From the NCBI GenBank assembly GCA_026874595.1, contig CM049316.1:990001-1054000 (forward strand): 64,000 nt of DNA. The letters run 5' to 3'. The notes under the pieces are model-generated. The model had not been told where the DNA came from. It saw only the letters and a program-made list of their open reading frames with translations, and ran no database searches. The stretch's first letter is position 1. Each line of letters starts with the position of its first letter. Both the position numbers and the translations under genes were made by a program. Positions 36,436 to 48,932 of this stretch are shown piece after piece. Source of the DNA: Sipunculus nudus (Eukaryota; Annelida; Sipuncula; Golfingiida; Sipunculidae).

Positions 36436-37213
36436 TATTATAGCTCTAGCCGCCTGGAGGTAGAACATTATAGCTCTAGCAGCCAGGGGGTAGATGATAA
36501 TAGCTCTAGCCGCCAGGAGGTAGAAAATTATAGCTCTAGCTGCCAGGAGGTAGATAATTATAGCTCTAGCTGCCAGGAAGTAGATAATCATAGCTCTAGC
36601 TGCCAGGAGTAGAAAATTATAGCTCTAGCTGCCAGGAGGTAGAAAATAATAGCTCTAGCTGCCATGAGGTAGAAAATTATATCTCTAGCAGCCAGGAGTT
36701 AGATAATAATAGCTCTAGCTGCCAGGAGGTAGATAATAATAGCTCTAGCTGCCAGGAGGTAGAAAATTATAGCTCTAGCAGCCAGGAGTTAGATAATAAT
36801 AGCTCTATCTGCCATGAGGTAGAGTATTATAGCTCTAGCAGCCAGGAGGTAGATAATAATAGCTCTAGCTGCCAGGAGGTAGAAAATTATAGCTCTAGCT
36901 GCCAGGAGTAGAAAATTATAGCTCTAGCTGCCAGGAGGTAGATAATAATAGCTCTAGATGCCAGGAGGTAGATAATAATAGCTCTAGCTGCCAGGAGGTA
37001 GATAATAATAGCTCTAGCTGCCAGGAGGTAGATAATAATAGCTCTAGCTGCCAGGAGGTAGATAATAATAGCTCTAGCTGCCAGGAGGTAGATAATAATA
37101 GCTCTAGCTGCCAGGAGGTAGATAATAATAGCTCTAGATGCCAGGAGGTAGATAATAATAGCTCTAGCTGCCAGGAGGTAGATAATAATAGCTCTAGCTG
37201 CCAGGAGGTAGGT
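36436..37213. repeat. 30-bp tandem repeat, about 26 copies
   Basis: Unit GCCAGGAGGTAGATAATAAT followed by AGCTCTAGCT. The left half is more diverged (CCGCC, AACATT variants); the right half is nearly uniform. On the minus strand one frame stays open as the decapeptide STSWQLELLL repeated, a consequence of period 30. Confidence 0.95.
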
Positions 37214-38955
37214 AGTGGCACTGTTGGGGGGTTAGTCTTTGAACAATTTACTCAAAATGTCATGAGCTGATTATGATTTAATATATTGGAAGGTTACATA
37301 CAGACCTAAGGAATCCCCCATTAAAGTCTGAAGCTAATCTTGATCACCAGGAACTACTTGTTCAGATCATGCCTGAGTGGGCAGAAGATAAGAGAATTTA
37401 TAGGCAATTGCTGATCAAATTATCTGATAATTTGTTCTTCTAATCTGCATCTTTTTGTCTAGACTGCTATGCGACTGAGATCATTTCAACTGAATATATT
37501 GTGTATCACTACTCAACTAAAAGATGAATTTGATGTTTTCTGAAATCAGGTCTGGCATCTTGTTAAATGATAGCTGAGGTAAACGATTACTGCAGTCCTG
37601 GGCAGTGTTACCAATATTACAGACAAAATATGCACCACTGAGAAAAAGTAATAAAACTGATAAATGCAAGAATGTCACAAATGTGAAAAGGAAAACACAA
37701 ATGTTTATCCTCTGTATGCTGCTTGTGCAGAGTCTTCTGGTGAGCTGTCCCTTGAGTCCTCAGTTCTGAATATATCAATCATTTTTGACAAAGTTAGTGC
37801 AGCAAAAAATAAGACTGGAAAAACTTCATGGACAGCCTGACCTAAATCATGATCATTTGTGTAGGGATATATAAAATCACTATCATGAAGATTAATTTGG
37901 ACAAAAAATTTCAAAGGATTCTGCTGAATAAAATGTGTTAAAGAAAAATTCAAATTTTTTTCCATATAAAAGTGGAAAATAATCTAAAACAATTTGAAAG
38001 TAACAGCTGTGTTCCTAATATTGGGACAAAGACTTCTCCATTCACAGCAGACTAAAAAGCAGATATCAGTTAATATCTCTTCAGGCAAAATAGAGTCCAC
38101 ATATATTCAGCCCAGGTATTATCATTATAAAGCACATCATGTGTTCTAGTTCTGGTACAGAAGAACTCTCCCTGGTCAAGCACCACCACATGACAGCAAT
38201 GACACTACATTCAAAGCAATGGTTGATTATTCTGAAATTTCAACATCAACTATTAAGAACAACTTACATACTTGCCGTGCACAAAAGACTCTGTTGATGA
38301 AGATAGGTTATTTTGCAAAATCAAATTCACAGTCTTCATCAGTATAAAATCTTTAAGTAACCTGGCAGCTGTTCAGGAATTGTGCTACAGTTGATCAGAA
38401 CATTAGAGATATCTTTATTATTTTTTATAACTATATATCTGTCACGACTCAACCTCTTCAAACATTTGCAATTAGTTTCTCTAACCTTAATCCTCTAAAA
38501 AGTTCACCTGCTGTAAACTGCTGTAGTTCCCTAATTTTTTTTTAATTTTCAGAGGAAATCTTTTAAGACTAAATTGGAGATTCGGAATTTATCTGATCAT
38601 TCATAAATTTCATCTAACAAATAATAATCTCCAGAATAAAATGGCTTTTCTTTTAAAATTTCTTTGGCAATAAATAAATTTGTGAAATTGCTCTTAAGTC
38701 AATTTTATTAGCTTTTTCGTTTAAAAATAAGTACATCTAAATAAGAACTAAAGTGGACTAAAGTGGGTTGATAAAAGGTTTCTGATGACTAGACAGAGAT
38801 GCTTCAAAAAGGCTTAAAGGAGACTGGAGGGGGCTGCTTGGATACTCTTCTACTACCTGCTGTGAGAGGCCCCTTGGGTGTAAGGACACAGCTCACAGTC
38901 TCAGCTCATTACTCCCTCCTGTACAAACAGACATCTGAGAGACTCAGCTTGTTAC
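37214..38955. other. No gene recognised
   Basis: AT-rich sequence without tandem structure until about 38840, where degenerate copies of the following 64-bp unit begin. An 86-residue minus-strand frame at 37705-37965 is not recognised. Confidence 0.5.
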
Positions 38956-41770
38956 TCCTGTGGTACACACAGATTTCTGATCAGGTATCACTGGTGTCTC
39001 ACTTGGCAGCACAGCCTGCTCCTGCGGTTCACACAGATTTCTGATCAGGTATCACTGGTGTCTCACTTGGCAGCACAGCCTGCTCCTGCGGTTCACACAG
39101 ATTTCTGATCAGGTATCACTGGTGTCTCACTTGGCAGCACAGCCTGCTCCTGCGGTTCACACAGACTTCTGATCGGGTATCACTGGTGTCTCACTTGGCA
39201 GCACAGCCTGCTCCTGCGGTTCACACAGATTTCTGATCAGGTATCACTGGTGTCTCACTTGGCAGCACAGCCTGCTCCTGTGGTACACACAGATTTCTGA
39301 TCAGGTATCACTGGTGTCTCACTTGGCAGCACAGCCTGCTCCTGCGGTTCACACAGATTTCTGATCAGGTATCACTGGTGTCTCACTTGGCAGCACAGCC
39401 TGCTCCTGCGGTTCACACATAATTCTGATCAGGTATCACTGGTGTCTCACTTGGCAGCACAGCCTGCTCCTGCAGTTCACACAGATTTCTGATCAGGTAT
39501 CACTGGTGTCTCACTTGGCAGCACAGCCTGCTCCTGCGGTACACACAGATTTCTGATCAGGTATCACTGGTGTCTCACTTGGCAGCACAGCCTGCTCCTG
39601 TGGTACACACAGATTTCTGATCGGGTATCACTGGTGTCTCACTTGGCAGCACAGCCTGCTCCTGTGGTACACACAGATTTCTGATCAGGTATCACTGGTG
39701 TCTCACTTGGCAGCACAGCCTGCTCCTGTGGTTCACACAGATTTCTGATCAGGTATCACTGGTGTCTCACTTGGCAGCACAGCCTGCTCCTGCAGTTCAC
39801 ACAGATTTCTGATCAGGTATCACTGGTGTCTCACTTGGCAGCACAGCCTGCTCCTGTGGTACACACAGATTTCTGATCAGGTATCACTGGTGTCTCACTT
39901 GGCAGCACAGCCTGCTCCTGCAGTTCACACAGATTTCTGATCAGGTATCACTGGTGTCTCACTTGGCAGCACAGCCTGCTCCTGTGGTACACACAGATTT
40001 CTGATCAGGTATCACTGGTGTCTCACTTGGCAGCACAGCCTGCTCCTGCAGTTCACACAGATTTCTGATCAGGTATCACTGGTGTCTCACTTGGCAGCAC
40101 AGCCTGCTCCTGCGGTTCACACAGATTTCTGATCAGGTATCACTGGTGTCTCACTTGGCAGCACAGCCTGCTCCTGCGGTTCACACAGATTTCTGATCAG
40201 GTATCACTGGTGTCTCACTTGGCAGCACAGCCTGCTCCTGCGGTACACACAGATTTCTGATCAGGTATCACTGGTGTCTCACTTGGCAGCACAGCCTGCT
40301 CCTGCGGTACACACAGATTTCTGATCAGGTATCACTGGTGTCTCACTTGGCAGCACAGCCTGCTCCTGCAGTTCACACAGATTTCTGATCAGGTATCACT
40401 GGTGTCTCACTTGGCAGCACAGCCTGCTCCTGCAGTTCACACAGATTTCTGATCAGGTATCACTGGTGTCTCACTTGGCAGCACAGCCTGCTCCTGTGGT
40501 ACACACAGATTTCTGATCAGGTATCACTGGTGTCTCACTTGGCAGCACAGCCTGCTCCTGCGGTTCACACAGACTTCTGATCAGATATCACTGGTGTCTC
40601 ACTTGGCAGCACAGCCTGCTCCTGCGGTTCACACAGACTTCTGATCGGGTATCACTGGTGTCTCACTTGGCAGCACAGCCTGCTCCTGCGGTTCACACAG
40701 ACTTCTGATCGGGTATCACTGGTGTCTCACTTGGCAGCACAGCCTGCTCCTGCGGTACACACAGACTTCTGATCGGGTATCACTGGTGTCTCACTTGGCA
40801 GCACAGCCTGCTCCTGCGGTTCACACAGACTTCTGATCGGGTATCACTGGTGTCTCACTTGGCAGCACAGCCTGCTCCTGCGGTTCACACAGACTTCTGA
40901 TCGGGTATCACTGGTGTCTCACTTGGCAGCACAGCCTGCTCCTGCGGTTCACACAGACTTCTGATCGGGTATCACTGGTGTCTCACTTGGCAGCACAGCC
41001 TGCTCCTGCGGTTCACACAGACTTCTGATCGGGTATCACTGGTGTCTCACTTGGCAGCACAGCCTGCTTCTGCGGTTCACACAGATTTCTGATCGGGTAT
41101 CACTGGTGTCTCACTTGGCAGCACAGCCTGCTCCTGCGGTTCACACAGATTTCTGATCGGGTATCACTGGTGTCTCACTTGGCAGCACAGCCTGCTCCTG
41201 TGGTACACACAGATTTCTGATCGGGTATCACTGGTGTCTCACTTGGCAGCACAGCCTGCTCCTGTGGTACACACAGATTTCTGATCAGGTATCACTGGTG
41301 TCTCACTTGGCAGCACAGCCTGCTCCTGCGGTTCACACAGATTTCTGATGAGGTATCACTGGTGTCTCACTTGGCAGCACAGCCTGCTCCTGCGGTTCAC
41401 ACAGATTTCTGATCAGGTATCACTGGTGTCTCACTTGGCAGCACAGCCTGCTCCTGCGGTTCACACAGATTTCTGATCAGGTATCACTGGTGTCTCACTT
41501 GGCAGCACAGCCTGCTCCTGCGGTTCACACAGATTTCTGATCAGGTATCACTGGTGTCTCACTTGGCAGCACAGCCTGCTCCTGTGGTACACACAGACTT
41601 CTGATCAGGTATCACTGGTGTCTCACTTGGCAGCACAGCCTGCTCCTGCGGTTCACACAGATTTCTGATCAGGTATCACTGGTGTATCACTTGGCAGCAC
41701 AGCCTGCTCCTGTGGTACACACAGATTTCTGATCAGGCATCACTGGTGTCTCACTTGGCAGCACAGCCTG
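38956..41770. repeat. 64-bp tandem satellite, about 44 copies
   Basis: Unit contains TTTCTGATCAGGTATCACTG, GTGTCTCACTTGGCAGCACA and GCCTGCTCCTGCGGTTCACA. Variation is confined to a few positions: CGGTTC/TGGTAC/CAGTTC, GATTT/GACTT, ATCAGG/ATCGGG. It is the largest array in the window and ends sharply at GCACAGCCTG|TGATCC. Confidence 0.97.
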
Positions 41771-42068
41771 TGATCCTAGGCTTTCTAAAGAAAGCCTTTT
41801 CGTGTTCTAAATGCAAAGAAATTTGTTTACAAGTTTCCTGGGATTTCTAACATCTTTAGTCAGAGAAAGATAATAGTGTCAACATCAGACAGCTCCAGGG
41901 GAGGGGCCCCTTTTCAGCCAACACAAGCATTTTTAAGGGTTTTAGCCCAATCTTTATGGTCTGGACCCCCATTTTCTGCACCTGACAACCTTTATTTTAG
42001 GTTTTGTTATTAGTTCTGGGTTGGATCCTTCCTTTTCCTCACTCCTGGATCCTACCATGAACCTGCAG

Positions 42069-43190
42069 TACGTATTACCTAAATCATATCAAAACCACAC
42101 TGGATCATAGTACGTATCACCTAAATCATATCAAAACCACACTGGATCATAGTACATATCACCTAAATCATATCAAAACCACACTGGATCATAGTACGTA
42201 TCACCTAAATCATATCAAGACCACACTGGATCATAGTACGTATTACCTAAATCATATCAAAACCACACTGGATCATAGTACGTATCACCTAAATCATATC
42301 AAAACCACACTGGATCATAGTACGTATCACCTTAATCATATCAAAACCACACTGGATCATAGTACGTATCACCTTAATCATATCAAAACCACACTGGATC
42401 ATAGTACATATTACCTAAATCATATCAAAACCACACTGGATCATAGTACGTATTACCTAAATCATATCAAAACCACACTGGATCATAGTACGTATCACCT
42501 TAATCAAAACCACACAGGATCATAGTACGTATCACCTAAATCATATCAAAACCACACTGGATCATGTTATGTATCACCTAAATCAAAACCACTCTGGATC
42601 ATAGTACGTATCATCTAAATCAAAACCACACTGGATCATAGTACGTATCACCTAAATCATATCAAAACCACACTGGATCATGGCACTCCATCATACCTAA
42701 ATCATATCAAAACCACACTGGATCATAGTACGTATTACCTAAATCATATCAAAACCACACTGGATCATAGTACGTATCACCTAAATCATATCAAAACCAC
42801 ACTGGATCATAGTACGTATCACCTAAATCATATCAAAACCACACTGGATCATAGTACGTATCACCTAAATCATATCAAAACCACACTGGATTATAGTACG
42901 TATCACCTAAATCATATCAAAACCACACTGGATCATAGTACGTATCACCTAAATCATATCAAAACCACACTGGATCATAGTACGTATCACCTAAATCATA
43001 TCAAAACCACACTGGATCATAGTACGTATCACCTAAATCATATCAAAACCACACTGGATCATAGTACGTATCACCTTAATCATATCAAAAGCACACTGGA
43101 TCATAGTACGTATTACCTAAATCATATCAAAACCACACTGGATCATAGTACGTATTACCTAAATCATATCAAAACCACACTGGATCATGG
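42069..43190. repeat. 42-bp tandem satellite, about 27 copies
   Basis: Unit CGTATCACCTAAATCATATC followed by AAAACCACACTGGATCATAGTA. Starts at 42071 and 42113 give the period. Short units lacking CATATC occur at about 42500-42640. The array end sequence GGATCATGGCACTCCA appears both at the right end (43181-43196) and inside (about 42674-42690). Confidence 0.95.
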
Positions 43191-43665
43191 CACTCCAGCA
43201 GTCAAATGATTTCAAATCTCATCCAACATTGTTTGACAGTGGTTATGTGATCACCTATCTATCTATTGATAATTCTGTCTGTCAATCCATATGTCTCACT
43301 GTCTGTGTTCAATTAGCGTGTTTCACTGTTTTAAAAATATTTCAGTGAAATTCTAAGAAGAGGGTTCACCTGGGTAAAAGAAAGCTCGTAATGGTAACCT
43401 TTAAAGTTTATTAAGAAAGAAAGATGCCAATATATTGATGTTATTTGTTCAAGAAACCTCAATATATTGTTGACATATTTCAGTGACATTTTGTGGAAAG
43501 AGAGGCTTTAATTGAGATGATGGCAGTGTCATGAACTTCTAAGTGCTCTTTTTTCTGAGTGTTCCTTTTTTTTTCCTATGGGTGCTGGTAATAAAATGGA
43601 TATGATAATGACAAAGTATTGATGAATCATGTACTAATTACCAAATAGTGTATTCATACAGGTAT

Positions 43666-43667
<2 letters not shown>
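43191..43667. other. No gene recognised
   Basis: AT-rich spacer; no tandem pattern or open frame. Confidence 0.5.
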
Positions 43668-43725
<58 letters not shown>

Positions 43726-43815
43726 CCATGCTGGTTTGTTGTAAGAAAAAATGGAACATGAATACACAGAATAGTCGGTTCACTGCCATGTTCCATTTCT
43801 CTCTCTCTCTCACTC

Positions 43816-43855
<40 letters not shown>
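43668..43855. repeat. (AT)n(GA)n ... (CT)n(TA)n large palindrome
   Basis: (AT)n at 43668-43704 and (GA)n to 43725 are mirrored by (CT)n at 43797-43811 and (TA)n at 43821-43855. The inner stretch adds a perfect 12-bp inverted pair, AAATGGAACATG (43749-43760) and CATGTTCCATTT (43787-43798). A third (AT)n lies at about 43938-43960. Confidence 0.9.
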
Positions 43856-43856
<1 letters not shown>

Positions 43857-44696
43857 CTCTGGAGAAAAACAGTAAAAATTCACAACAGTCTGTTTCACGG
43901 GATGCGACCCAATCATAACGTGAATATGGTTAGAATCTATATATATATATATATATATTTAACATATAGAAAATTGTTGCAGTGATATCACTGAGAGGAA
44001 TTAATCTCAGATAAATATATTAGTTTCCATAAATATATGTCCAAGAGATCAAAACCTACATTGTGATCTTTGCCACAATAATGACCTGTATGAAAGTGAA
44101 AACACTTACTTAAAGAAAAATTCAAAATTATCTTGTATGTTTTTAATGAAAGATGGCAGGGAAATTGAAGTAATGAAGGCCACTTCTGTAAGCACCAGAT
44201 TGGTAATTTTTGTAATGGACTTTAATAAAACACATGTTCCAAAAAAGTCAGGTTTACTGTAATAACTAAAAGCAACATTATCTCAGGAACAGTCTTTGGC
44301 TGTAAAATGTCAGTAATAAAAACAAACTCAGAACATGCTATCTGTAGACTGTCTGATGTCCCATGAGCCTCTCACTGAAAGCATTGACAAATTTGAGCAT
44401 GTTTTACTCCTTGAGATAAATTTCCTATCTCTTACTGATGTTTACTGTATCACTTTTATCCCATAGACATATCATAGCAACATGTAAATCTGAACATCCA
44501 TGCAGCCAGAGTTACCAAAGATTTTTAACTGAATCGAAAGCTGAAGTTTGTGTATATATTTTAATGTGTTTAGGCAGAAAAGGAATGAGAAGCATTAATT
44601 ATTAAACGTAACCTCTGTAGCTTAAAAAATGATCCCATTACAAGTCTGATTATATCCTTAAAATAACAACAAACAGAACTTATACACTTTTACTTT
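43856..44696. other. No gene recognised
   Basis: AT-rich sequence with one (AT)n tract. No convincing open frame or repeat. Confidence 0.5.
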
Positions 44697-46280
44697 AAAC
44701 AAGGGACCCATGGGTCATGGTGCTCAGCTGTTATATATGATCACAAAACAATATTTGGGAGAGGGGATAAAAAAATGCTAGTTTTGTGTGGTGATATAAG
44801 CTGTAATATGAGATGATCATATTTAACTCAAGTTATATAAAATTTGGATAAAATCCTGAAATATAGAGAAGAGGATTAATGTCATTTATATTATTTACAT
44901 TTGGATGGAGTGATATTGTACGTCACACAAGTTTTGTGGTCTAATGCTGCAAATATACACCGTTTTGTCAGTTTTATCATGTAAATTTTATCTCATGAGT
45001 ATTTATTCAGTTTCAGTCAAACAAAACTGTTGAGGATCCAGTGTATAAATTTCAAAAATTTAAACTAGACATTTCTTGGCACCACAGGTGCGAAAGCATC
45101 CCCAGACAAGTAATAACCCCCCCCCCCTTATCAATATACCCCCCATCTTCAGCAGCAAATACTATCACTTTGCAAGCAACTATGGCTTCTTCCATCTACC
45201 AACTTGAGAAACAATATTTTTCACCAAATATGGGGGCCAATAAAGAGAATCACTCTTATGAAAAGGGGATGATTTTATACTATAAAAATGGTAAGCTAGA
45301 TGAGCCACCTGTCTGGTTGACAAGAAAACTCTCAAAGATGGATGTACAATATGTTAAATTGCAGACCCACACATTGAAAGACTCCTCAGATATGAGCAAT
45401 TATCACCTAAAACACATCTACGGATGGACGCCACACAATAACAATTGCAGATAGCACCACCAGCTCAAATACAAGATGGAGGTATCCAAGATCAATGGAC
45501 ATGCACAATTTCAGCCCAATCCATCCATAAGCTTTAAACTAATAATGTCACAGTACTCTCAAGTGGCAATAATGGGGTATTTATAAGCACGAAAACATGA
45601 AAAGGACAGAAGGTGGCACCACCTATCTTTTGCAGAAGACAAAGCTATCCAAGATCTTTGGTAAATTTGATTTTTTTATCAATCCATGCATCCCTTACTG
45701 AGATATTTATGATTTTGTGTGATTTTCACCATATATGGCAATATTCAAGGTCAAGGCCACTCTTATAGGAAAGGTCATGACCCCTATTTAAATAAACATC
45801 ATCCCATAACACCTGTCTATGTATATGCATAATATGAAAGAAATCTGTCCATTAGTTTTTGACTTAATTTGCTCCATATAACAATTTCATTTAATTATCT
45901 TTTTTCATTATTTAACTGAAATGAAAAATACCAAAAGGTGATTACAGGTACATGTTATCATTTGGAATATATTTTGGGCCATCCTTTCAAGATCCACACA
46001 ACATCAGTAATTGCAAGGAAATTCCCTGTTACTCATTAACTATAAAATCCTTTCCCATTAATTTTTCTTAAAGTTTATATTAAAAAAAATTACAATTTAT
46101 TTGATTAGTGTTAATTGTTATGTTGTTGGCCAAGACAATTACTAGGAGGAGGGTTCTGACACCTAGGATCAGCTGTGGCCAGCCAACAGCTGGCTGGTTG
46201 CCCAGTATACCCCGCTTGATTCAAGCCTGTTTAATAGCCTGAGAGGTCAACAATTGTTACATACAGGCAAAAACTTTTGC
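44697..46280 (+). mobile_element. Helentron-like element, 3'-truncated
   Basis: The head has GACCCATGGGTC (44705-44716) and GCTCAGCTG (44722-44730). The part at 45300-45660 carries monomers like those of the Helitron family (GGTGGCACCACC near 45608). The part at 45880-46260 matches 1790-2150 of the first element (ATGAAAAATACC, TCAGTAATTGCAAGG, TTACTCATTAACTATAAA). No ACGG stretch or hairpin follows. The 137-residue frame at 45041-45454 runs through repeat sequence and is not a gene. Confidence 0.55.
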
Positions 46281-47149
46281 CGTTTTTTGACTTGCAAAAA
46301 AATAATCACTAAAAAACAGGTAGACTGAGGTGGTGTAACTGACTATATAAACTTAATTAATGTATATTTTGGGATCCCCTGTACCCTTCTTGTTCCAAAA
46401 GAAAGGAATCCAACTGCCAAACCCCAACCAAACCCCTCAGTTCCACATGCTGTGACTTATAAAGGCTTGCTGCTCAAGACATTTCAGAAAACAAGTTATG
46501 TTGATGAACTTTGCTGGGAGAGAGTTAAATAATCCCATAATCTTGTGAGTGGGAAGTCTAAACTACTGGATTTATAATGGTCTCATCTCTAGTAGATAAT
46601 AACATGTGCAGCTTTATAAGATGAAAACAGCTTAAAAAAGGGAAAATCAAAACCAATCAAACACAAAAACCAATACCGGTGATGTTTTAATTTTTAATTA
46701 AATGTAGATACATTTTCTAGTCTGTCTGCCTTCATGTTTCTTGACGGTCCTGTTATTTTCCTTTGAGACAAATAATTTTCTGTCAATTAAAATTAGAACA
46801 GACTTGATGTGTTTCTCTGGAGCTAACTCTATCACTGAGGCTTACAAACTGTCTGCAAGCAATCAGGCTTTAACAAGAGTGTAATTACAGACATAGAATA
46901 ACCCAGTTTTTGGTCAAACATGAAAAAAATATTCTATATAACATGTTGCTAATACATGCAGCAAAATAGCATAAATTTTGATGCAAACTTATGTCACAAA
47001 TATTTGCTGATACATTGATAATGTATGAATGAAATATCAGGAATATCAAAGGACACAGATGAGCTTCACTTCTGCAAGCTCAGATGAATGCAGTTAATAT
47101 AAACTTATTTATTTTACATGGATTGTACAAATAGATATATTAACTAATC
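46281..47149. other. No gene recognised
   Basis: AT-rich sequence; no tandem structure, no convincing open frame. Confidence 0.5.
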
Positions 47150-47339
47150 AAGGCACTCTCCATGGCTCACATGATGGCATTCAGTAGTCTGTAGGGATGG
47201 AGGAAACCTGAGAACCTGGAGAAAACCACCGGCCTTGGACGGGCAACTACAACCCATGGCTCTCATAGCCACACTGGGATTTGAACCTGAGTCACCAGTG
47301 GAGAGAGTCAAGCATTTTACCCCACGACTGTCTAGGCCC
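47150..47339 (-). mobile_element. tRNA-derived SINE
   Basis: On the minus strand GGGCCTAGACAG starts a tRNA-like head. An A-box-like segment is complementary to 47322-47334, and a B box, GGTTCAAATCC, is complementary to 47277-47287. Their spacing of about 35 bases fits an RNA polymerase III promoter. Beyond the head lies GGTTTTCTCCAGG/GGTTTCCTCC, a motif I recall from conserved SINE central domains. The 3' end is unclear. Confidence 0.6.
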
Positions 47340-47653
47340 TAAAGTTACATAGCGAGTAATGTTAAGTTACATATTCACCTTCATTAAAGCAGCCAAATCA
47401 CCTATAAAGTATGTTGAAAAAACATGTAAAATAGGGTCTTCTCTTTGAATTAAATTGGTAACTGCCAAAATATTGCCCTGAAACCATAGGCTTATGCCTG
47501 TACACTAGTGTAAAAAATAGTGGATGGGCACGATCACAGGCGTCAACATAAACACAGTGGTTGGGACTGTGTGTATGGCCTGGGCACAATATCAGCAACA
47601 ACCTCTGTCAGGCAGGAGATGCCCTGACTGACTTGGCCAATAAAAATGTATTA

Positions 47654-48930
47654 CAGTCTAACCACTTTCATTCGCCCCTTGTTCATTCGCCAACCTCGCC
47701 GATCGCCAACAAATGACAAAGTTCGATTTCCTTACTACTTATTTACCTCGTTCATTTGCCAGCCTTGCTATCCACCACCCGCCAGGTGCTTTTTTACCCA
47801 ACTATGCCACATTTCCTTGATCGTACATGAACTTCTTGATTCCAGCTTAAGACAAGTAGGAAATATTTTGTCAAACTGGGGTGTTATCACTTGGACTCAG
47901 CTGACCTGGCTGCGTCTGTCTTTTCAACATGTCACACCTCACTGCTTATTGATCAAGTACCCAGTGCCACTGATTTATTAATGACTTAACACCCTTTAGT
48001 TGTTTGGGGAGGGCTGTCATCAGCTGAGTCACCGGTGTTATTGGATAAGTGTCATTTAATGAGGCAAACCAGATAAGTAGTTTGGAGAAATTAACAGGGG
48101 TACAAGGTCAAGCAGCATATATCGTACAGACAACAGCGATATGCCTAAATGACACAGTTTGCTGAACAAAGCATGCCTGGTCCGTCAGCAGCGCCACCAT
48201 CAGCAATTGTTGGAAACACACAGGATTTATACCCAGGGGTGACCAGCCAAATGAAACAGAGTGACAGATTGCCTCGGGTTTGACCACAGTGCAAACATAT
48301 TTATCAGGAATTTGTCAATGCTGATCAGAATATAGGAACAGCACAACCTTTGAGCTATCACGATAATGTGGAAACAATAACAGACTATAATGATACAACC
48401 TCTGAACCTGAGGAAATAGTTCAACCACTTCCACACACATCTGCCGAAGTCTGGCAGGCCATGAAGACCATCTCATGATATTTCCAGAGCTCCAACTACA
48501 GCAAACAGTCCAATATTGACGCATTTTACAAAATGGGCCGAAGAATACAGCTCTTCAGTTACAAGCTGGCAAACAATGCTCCATTACGGAATTCTTCTGG
48601 GCTCACTCGGATGAAAGTGAAATGGCACCAGGAGAATTTTACCGGTATATTTTGACCGGATATATTATACATATATATTTTTATAAATAAATTTTACACA
48701 CTGTATTTTTCTGCAGATTTGTGTAAGTTTTTTGTTTAAATGTGAATAAAGTTACATAAAAGTATAATTTTTTTTTATTGTGACTAGTTAAAGACGAGCC
48801 TAAGAAATGCATGGCCTGATTTTAGCTACCCTGCACATCCCATTTGGACCCCTCGATCAACCACCACCCTCTCTTATCACCAAAATTTCCCCCCAAGTCC
48901 CAAGGTTGGCGAATGAAAGGGGTTAGACTG
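47654..48930 (+). mobile_element. pogo/Tigger-like DNA transposon remnant
   Basis: Terminal inverted repeats of 23 bp with one mismatch (47654-47676 and 48908-48930) start CAGTCTAACC and include TTTCATTCGCC. TA flanks both ends (47652-47653 and 48931-48932). CAGT starts and TA duplication are typical of the pogo/Tigger branch of Tc1/mariner. A CATTCGCCAACC block is duplicated at the left end. At 1277 bp it is shorter than a full element, and it keeps only the end of the transposase. Confidence 0.75.
48173..48545 (+). pseudogene. pogo/Tigger transposase C-terminus, two stops
   Basis: In the frame starting at 48173 there are in-frame stops at 48281 and 48476. Between them is an acidic/proline segment (SEPEEIVQPLPHTSAEVWQA), then after the second stop YFQSSNYSKQSNIDAFYKMG. 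The pattern of an acidic stretch, a TSAE-type helix start, then a short leucine/aromatic helix resembles the C-terminal end of Tigger-type transposases. The DNA-binding and DDE domains are gone. Assignment rests on this weak similarity and on the flanking TIRs. Confidence 0.5.
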
Positions 48931-48932
48931 TA

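Noticed and set aside
36916-37221. 101-residue minus-strand decapeptide repeat protein
   Set aside because: Pure consequence of a stop-free 30-bp satellite; flanks are non-coding.
38956-43190. CRISPR-like arrays
   Set aside because: The 64-bp and 42-bp arrays are head-to-tail with no unique spacers, and the DNA is eukaryotic.
45041-45454. 137-residue plus-strand open frame
   Set aside because: Its second half translates monomers of the GGTGGCGCCACC family and its first half lies in an element body; no recognisable domain.
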